A stretch of DNA of 64,000 nucleotides from contig OX352774.1 of assembly GCA_947095535.1 (NCBI GenBank), positions 264,093,843 to 264,157,842 of the forward strand, written 5' to 3'. Origin of the DNA: Poecilobothrus nobilitatus (Eukaryota > Arthropoda > Insecta > Diptera > Dolichopodidae). A model generated the notes under the pieces. The model saw only the letters and a list, made by a program, of their open reading frames with translations. It searched no databases and was not told the origin of the DNA. Both the position numbers and the translations under genes were made by a program. This document shows, one piece after another, positions 60,267 to 64,000 of this stretch (position 1 is its first letter; each line of letters starts with the position of its first letter).

Positions 60267-63200
60267 GTACTTAATAAAGTCGAATATCTGAAATTTGTTA
60301 AAAGTGAATGAAATTTTATCTAAACAGCATATTGTATAGGTTCATTATATTCATGCGAGTATCCTACAGTTGACACAGTCAACTAAACACTTTTCCTTTT
60401 TATTTTTAAATATTTTTTATCATTTATTATCAAGTTATTTATGTTTTTCATACTTTTCATTTAAGGAAAGAGTGAATCAAAATAATTAAAATTATAAAAG
60501 GCATTTATATTTTTCTTTTGAAGTAAAAATATTCAAAATTAATTTCAAATCTTTGGGGAATAAAAAAAAAACTTTTTTCATAATTCTTTTTTAAATCCAC
60601 TTATAATCTACATAAAGAAAAAAATTCAAAGTTCTTTTTAATACTAAATTAAATAATATGATACTGATGTGTTATGTTAATATAAAATAATTTCCATAAT
60701 TCTAAAGCTATTCAACCAAATAAAATATTTCCATTTTTTTTTTTAGACTATAAAGTTAAAACTTTTTACTTTTTCCTTCAACTTTTTTTTTTAATTTCAT
60801 TTAAAATCTGTCGGGAACTTTTTTTATTCAAGAAAAAAAAAAAAACAATATTTTTTTACAAAAATAATCAAATTTAAGAATACAAATAAAAATATTTATA
60901 ACCCATCACATAATTGTCGGGAATCAAACAAAATATTATATAAAAAAATATTCAGTAAAGTTTCTATTGTTAAAATTAAATTTATTTAGATATGGTTATC
61001 AATTTTTATATTAATCCAAAGTAAAATATCAATAAATAAAAATTCCATAAAGTTTCGCCTATATGTATGCAATTTTACAAAACTTTTAATGTTAGTATCG
61101 GCAGTTTGCATAAATCTATTGGATACAATAAATAAATACTACTAATTTAAATAAAGCTATAATATATTAGATTAGTTATTACGTATACTTTACCATAAAT
61201 TTACTGATTTTAAGTGTATGATTTATTTATTATTATTATTTAAAACGTGGTCAGAAAAGTTCGTTTTTCAAATTAAAGAATTCATAATAATATTCAGTGA
61301 TACAACTACAGAGATCGAAATTAGTCCTACTGATTGAATCTTGACTTAACTTGAATTTTAACCTAAATTTTTAATGAGTCTTTTTTATTTACAATTATAA
61401 CAAAAATTGAAACTTTACCAACTTTATACGTAAAATTTAACGTGGTAATAATTTATAATCTTTTCAGCAACAGGCTAACTAACATATTTAAAAGTTTAGT
61501 CTAAAATCTTTTGTCTTTTACTTTTAAAATAAAAATAAAATGTTATCCTTAAAAAATATTCTGAAAAAAAAAAAAAAAAAAAGAATAAATGAAAAAATTA
61601 TATCCCAATAGTATTGAACATATGATTTTTCACACACAACAAAAATCAAAACAAAAACAAATAAATAAAAATTAGAAACATAATATTGGAAACTATATTT
61701 TAGCTACTTAAGATATCCTTTTCCTAAATTTTGAATTCAGTTTATTTGGTTTTTTTTTTTCTCGTTCACTTTAGTTTTTGGTTTTTTCAGTTTATGGTTT
61801 TGCATATTACACACATACACTGACACACTTGTATGATTTTATGAATGAACATAAGACCATATTTTCAATTTCAGGGGTTTATATTCAAAGTTAAATTTTT
61901 TAACAAACAATATTTTTTTTTTTTGGATTTTCCTAGACGAATTTTCTACGTGAATAGAAAAACTTTTAAATAGTAAAAAAAAAAGGTAAAAAAATATCAG
62001 ACAAAAAAACAAACTGGAATAAAAAACATAGTATCTAGAAAAAATAGGAGGAAAAAAAGGAGTATCTGAAAAAAAAAAAAAAAAAAATATGTACATTTAA
62101 AATTTTATATGAAAATCATCAGGAAGTAAAAAAATAAAAGGTTGAAATCTTCTGAGAATTTAAATTTCAATAGGATTTGATTATTTACCTTGGGATATCT
62201 TTTAGTATTTTTAAAACGTTTACAAAATATTATTTGTATCTTTTATTTTTTTAAGAATATTTTTTGAATTTTTTAATTTTTGAAAATTTTATTTTGACTT
62301 CATTTGTTTTGTTTGTTTCTTTTTTTGTTTATTTTTTTATTTTATTTTATTTTAACTATTCAAAATATGTACTGGTACTTGTATTTTATCTCACTATTTA
62401 CCTTCACTCTTTCATTCTCTCTACAATTTCATATGTGTACTCTCTTGGATGCATATTATTTATTATTATTATAGTTTTTTTTTTTTTTTTGTATTTGTAT
62501 TGTTTCATATTTTGTTATTAATGTTGTTGTTGTTATTTTTCTTTATGAAATAGGTATATTATTTACATCTGTTTTATTTTTACCAAAGGGATTTTTTTTT
62601 TTTATGAAACAAAAAAAATAAAATGAGAGAAAAAAAAAAATTGAGTAAATAAAAAAAGTTTAAAATAGTAAAACTGAGAGAGAGAAAGAAATGAATAGCA
62701 AAAAAAGGGTACTAACCAAGATTATAGTTACACTAGTCAATTGTTGGGAAAAACGATGTGATCTGGAGTTGAATTAATTGAAGACAAACTTTGAGCCTTG
62801 AGGCCATTAAAATATTGATTAATGGAGTTTGTGTATATAATTACAGGAAGTATTGATACTTAAACTTTTTCATCTTTGAAAAAAAGTCATTTCTGACACT
62901 ACACAAGAAGGCATGACAACAAAATGAATACATTTATAAATCACTGGTCATTAGTCTACGTAGAAAGATGTTTTGGTATTCACTGATGGTAGAAATGAAT
63001 GTCGTGTTAGAACATTAGTGATATTTTGTAACTGAAAGTTTTTTTAAAAATTAACTTAACAGAGTCGTTACATTAGTTTAACTTAAAAGAAATCTTTTTA
63101 AAATATTAAAACAGACATAATTTGTTAATAATATTTTCTTTTCAAAAATTTTCCACAAAATCTTATAAAATGAAATATTTGTAATTAATTTGGTCTAAAA

Positions 63201-63308
63201 ATTATTTTGTGTATTATGCGTAAACCAAATAGCTTTATTGTTTTTCTATATTATACAAATAGCCTTTAAATTTTAACTATTAAAATTATACTAATAAAAA
63301 TTTTATAT

Positions 63309-63331
63309 TGTTTTTCTTGTTTCAGGTGAGC
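63309..63331 (+). promoter_or_regulatory. Candidate recursive splice site
   Basis: A polypyrimidine run leads to TTTCAG and is joined directly to GTGAGC (junction 63325/63326), so an acceptor and a donor abut with no exon between. This is the form of ratchet points in long fly introns. The donor half is GTGAGC rather than the preferred GTAAGT. If real, the window lies in an intron of a plus-strand gene. A chance match in AT-rich DNA is possible. Confidence 0.3.
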
Positions 63332-63840
63332 CATTCTATCTTTCATGTATAACATTAATTCAAAATTTGGTAAAGTTAATAAACATTTATTTTATTATAT
63401 ATAATATAAAATTATATATAGGTATATAGATTTATATATAATATAAAATATAATAAAAATAGTATATAATATAATCAAATATTACATTTTCAATTTAATA
63501 ACAGAACGTTTTTTATAATAAATACACACTTTTAGCGCAAAGTTCCAATTTACTCATAGATTTTAGATAAATCCATTGTAAATTTTTGATGGATTTATCA
63601 AATTTATTTATTAATATAAATTTAAATAAAACGTTTTTAAATACCCACATTTTTAAAAAGTCAATAAAACGTATTGTATTGAACTTTGACTACTTTTCTA
63701 TCAAAATTTTTCTTAGAATTTTTTTTATGTAAGAAATGTGAATTGTTATTCCGTTTCCGTACTTATCGATAATTTACCAATTTTTCTAGAATACCTCCTT
63801 TCTTGTTCCAATATTTAATTGTATTGAGGGGCTTATAAGC

Positions 63841-63870
63841 GTCAAAAATTGAAGTTGATCAATTTTTGAC
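63841..63870. repeat. 12-bp perfect inverted repeat (hairpin)
   Basis: GTCAAAAATTGA and TCAATTTTTGAC are separated by six bases. No neighbouring structure explains it; it may be a terminator-like fold, a MITE end or chance. Confidence 0.6.
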
Positions 63871-64000
63871 AAGCAAAAAAGGAAAATATTTTAATATACT
63901 ACATAATATAACTTAAGTTAATGAACGGGTTCAAAAATTTCCTTAAAATTTCCGAATATAAAATATTATAAACGAAATTAGTATGATAAATATGTCTTTA

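Larger units (their letters stand above)
59724..60395 (+). mobile_element. Hairpin-ended Helentron/DINE-like element carrying a nested SINE
   Basis: The left end is an inverted repeat TTATACC (59724-59730) and GGTATAA (59751-59757), then 'tccgtccatcc' at 59815-59825. The right end has GCGAGTATCC and a 7-bp stem hairpin AGTTGAC-ACA-GTCAACT (60368-60384). The same two end structures occur in the element at 4169-5757, whose hairpin arms are identical. A tandem pair of AAGTTCAACCGGTTnAC-like phrases lies near 59898-59932. Excluding the nested SINE and one duplication copy it is only about 380 bp. Non-coding. Family membership is inferred from the shared ends. Confidence 0.6.
60396..64000. other. 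AT-rich stretch of about 3.6 kb without genes
   Basis: Low-complexity open frames only. Two small sites stand out: a splice-site-like junction at 63325/63326 and a 12-bp stem hairpin at 63841-63870 (both listed separately). Confidence 0.5.

Overview
This window is AT-rich eukaryotic nuclear DNA, full of long A and T homopolymers and broken by short islands of ordinary base composition. Almost every island is a transposable element. The set suggests an insect, most likely a fly (Diptera): an I-clade LINE with RNase H, relics of RTE-like and jockey-like LINEs, tRNA-headed SINEs, and a family of 1.3-kb repeats with a GTCC microsatellite that resembles DINE-1/Helentron-associated elements. The species cannot be read from the sequence. 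I found no intact host gene; the window is probably intergenic or inside a very long intron.

Layout. 1-6.1 kb: a small CpG-rich inverted-repeat element (1243-1537), an RTE-like LINE relic (about 2297-2893) and an old GTCC-repeat element (about 4169-5757). 6.1-12.4 kb: the centrepiece, a full-length I-type LINE on the minus strand (6127-12374). It has an exact 12-bp target duplication, a (TAA)12 tail, an Inr+DPE internal promoter, a zinc-knuckle ORF1 and a 1223-aa ORF2 with endonuclease, reverse transcriptase and RNase H. It looks young, but ORF1 has a +1 frameshift and the reverse transcriptase YADD motif reads YADN. 12.9-29 kb: four near-full-length copies of the GTCC-repeat family (A +, B -, C +, D +), with B and C forming an inverted pair, plus two LINE relics. 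33.5-37.1 kb: a cluster of minus-strand LINE relics. 38.3-38.8 kb: a tandem repeat of about 198 bp. 44-53 kb: degraded or internally deleted GTCC-family copies, a 446-bp tRNA-headed SINE with an exact 12-bp target duplication, and a decayed leucine-rich-repeat pseudogene. 59.7-60.4 kb: a second tRNA-headed SINE, with an exact 14-bp duplication, nested inside another hairpin-ended element. The rest is AT-rich sequence in which I see no genes.

The parts do not work together as a pathway. Most of the other long open frames are low-complexity translations or antisense shadows of the elements. The observations most worth following are the I-type LINE (structure, promoter and the two defects), the two SINEs that share a head but not a tail, the hairpin-ended GTCC family with its inverted pair, and a possible recursive splice site near 63325.
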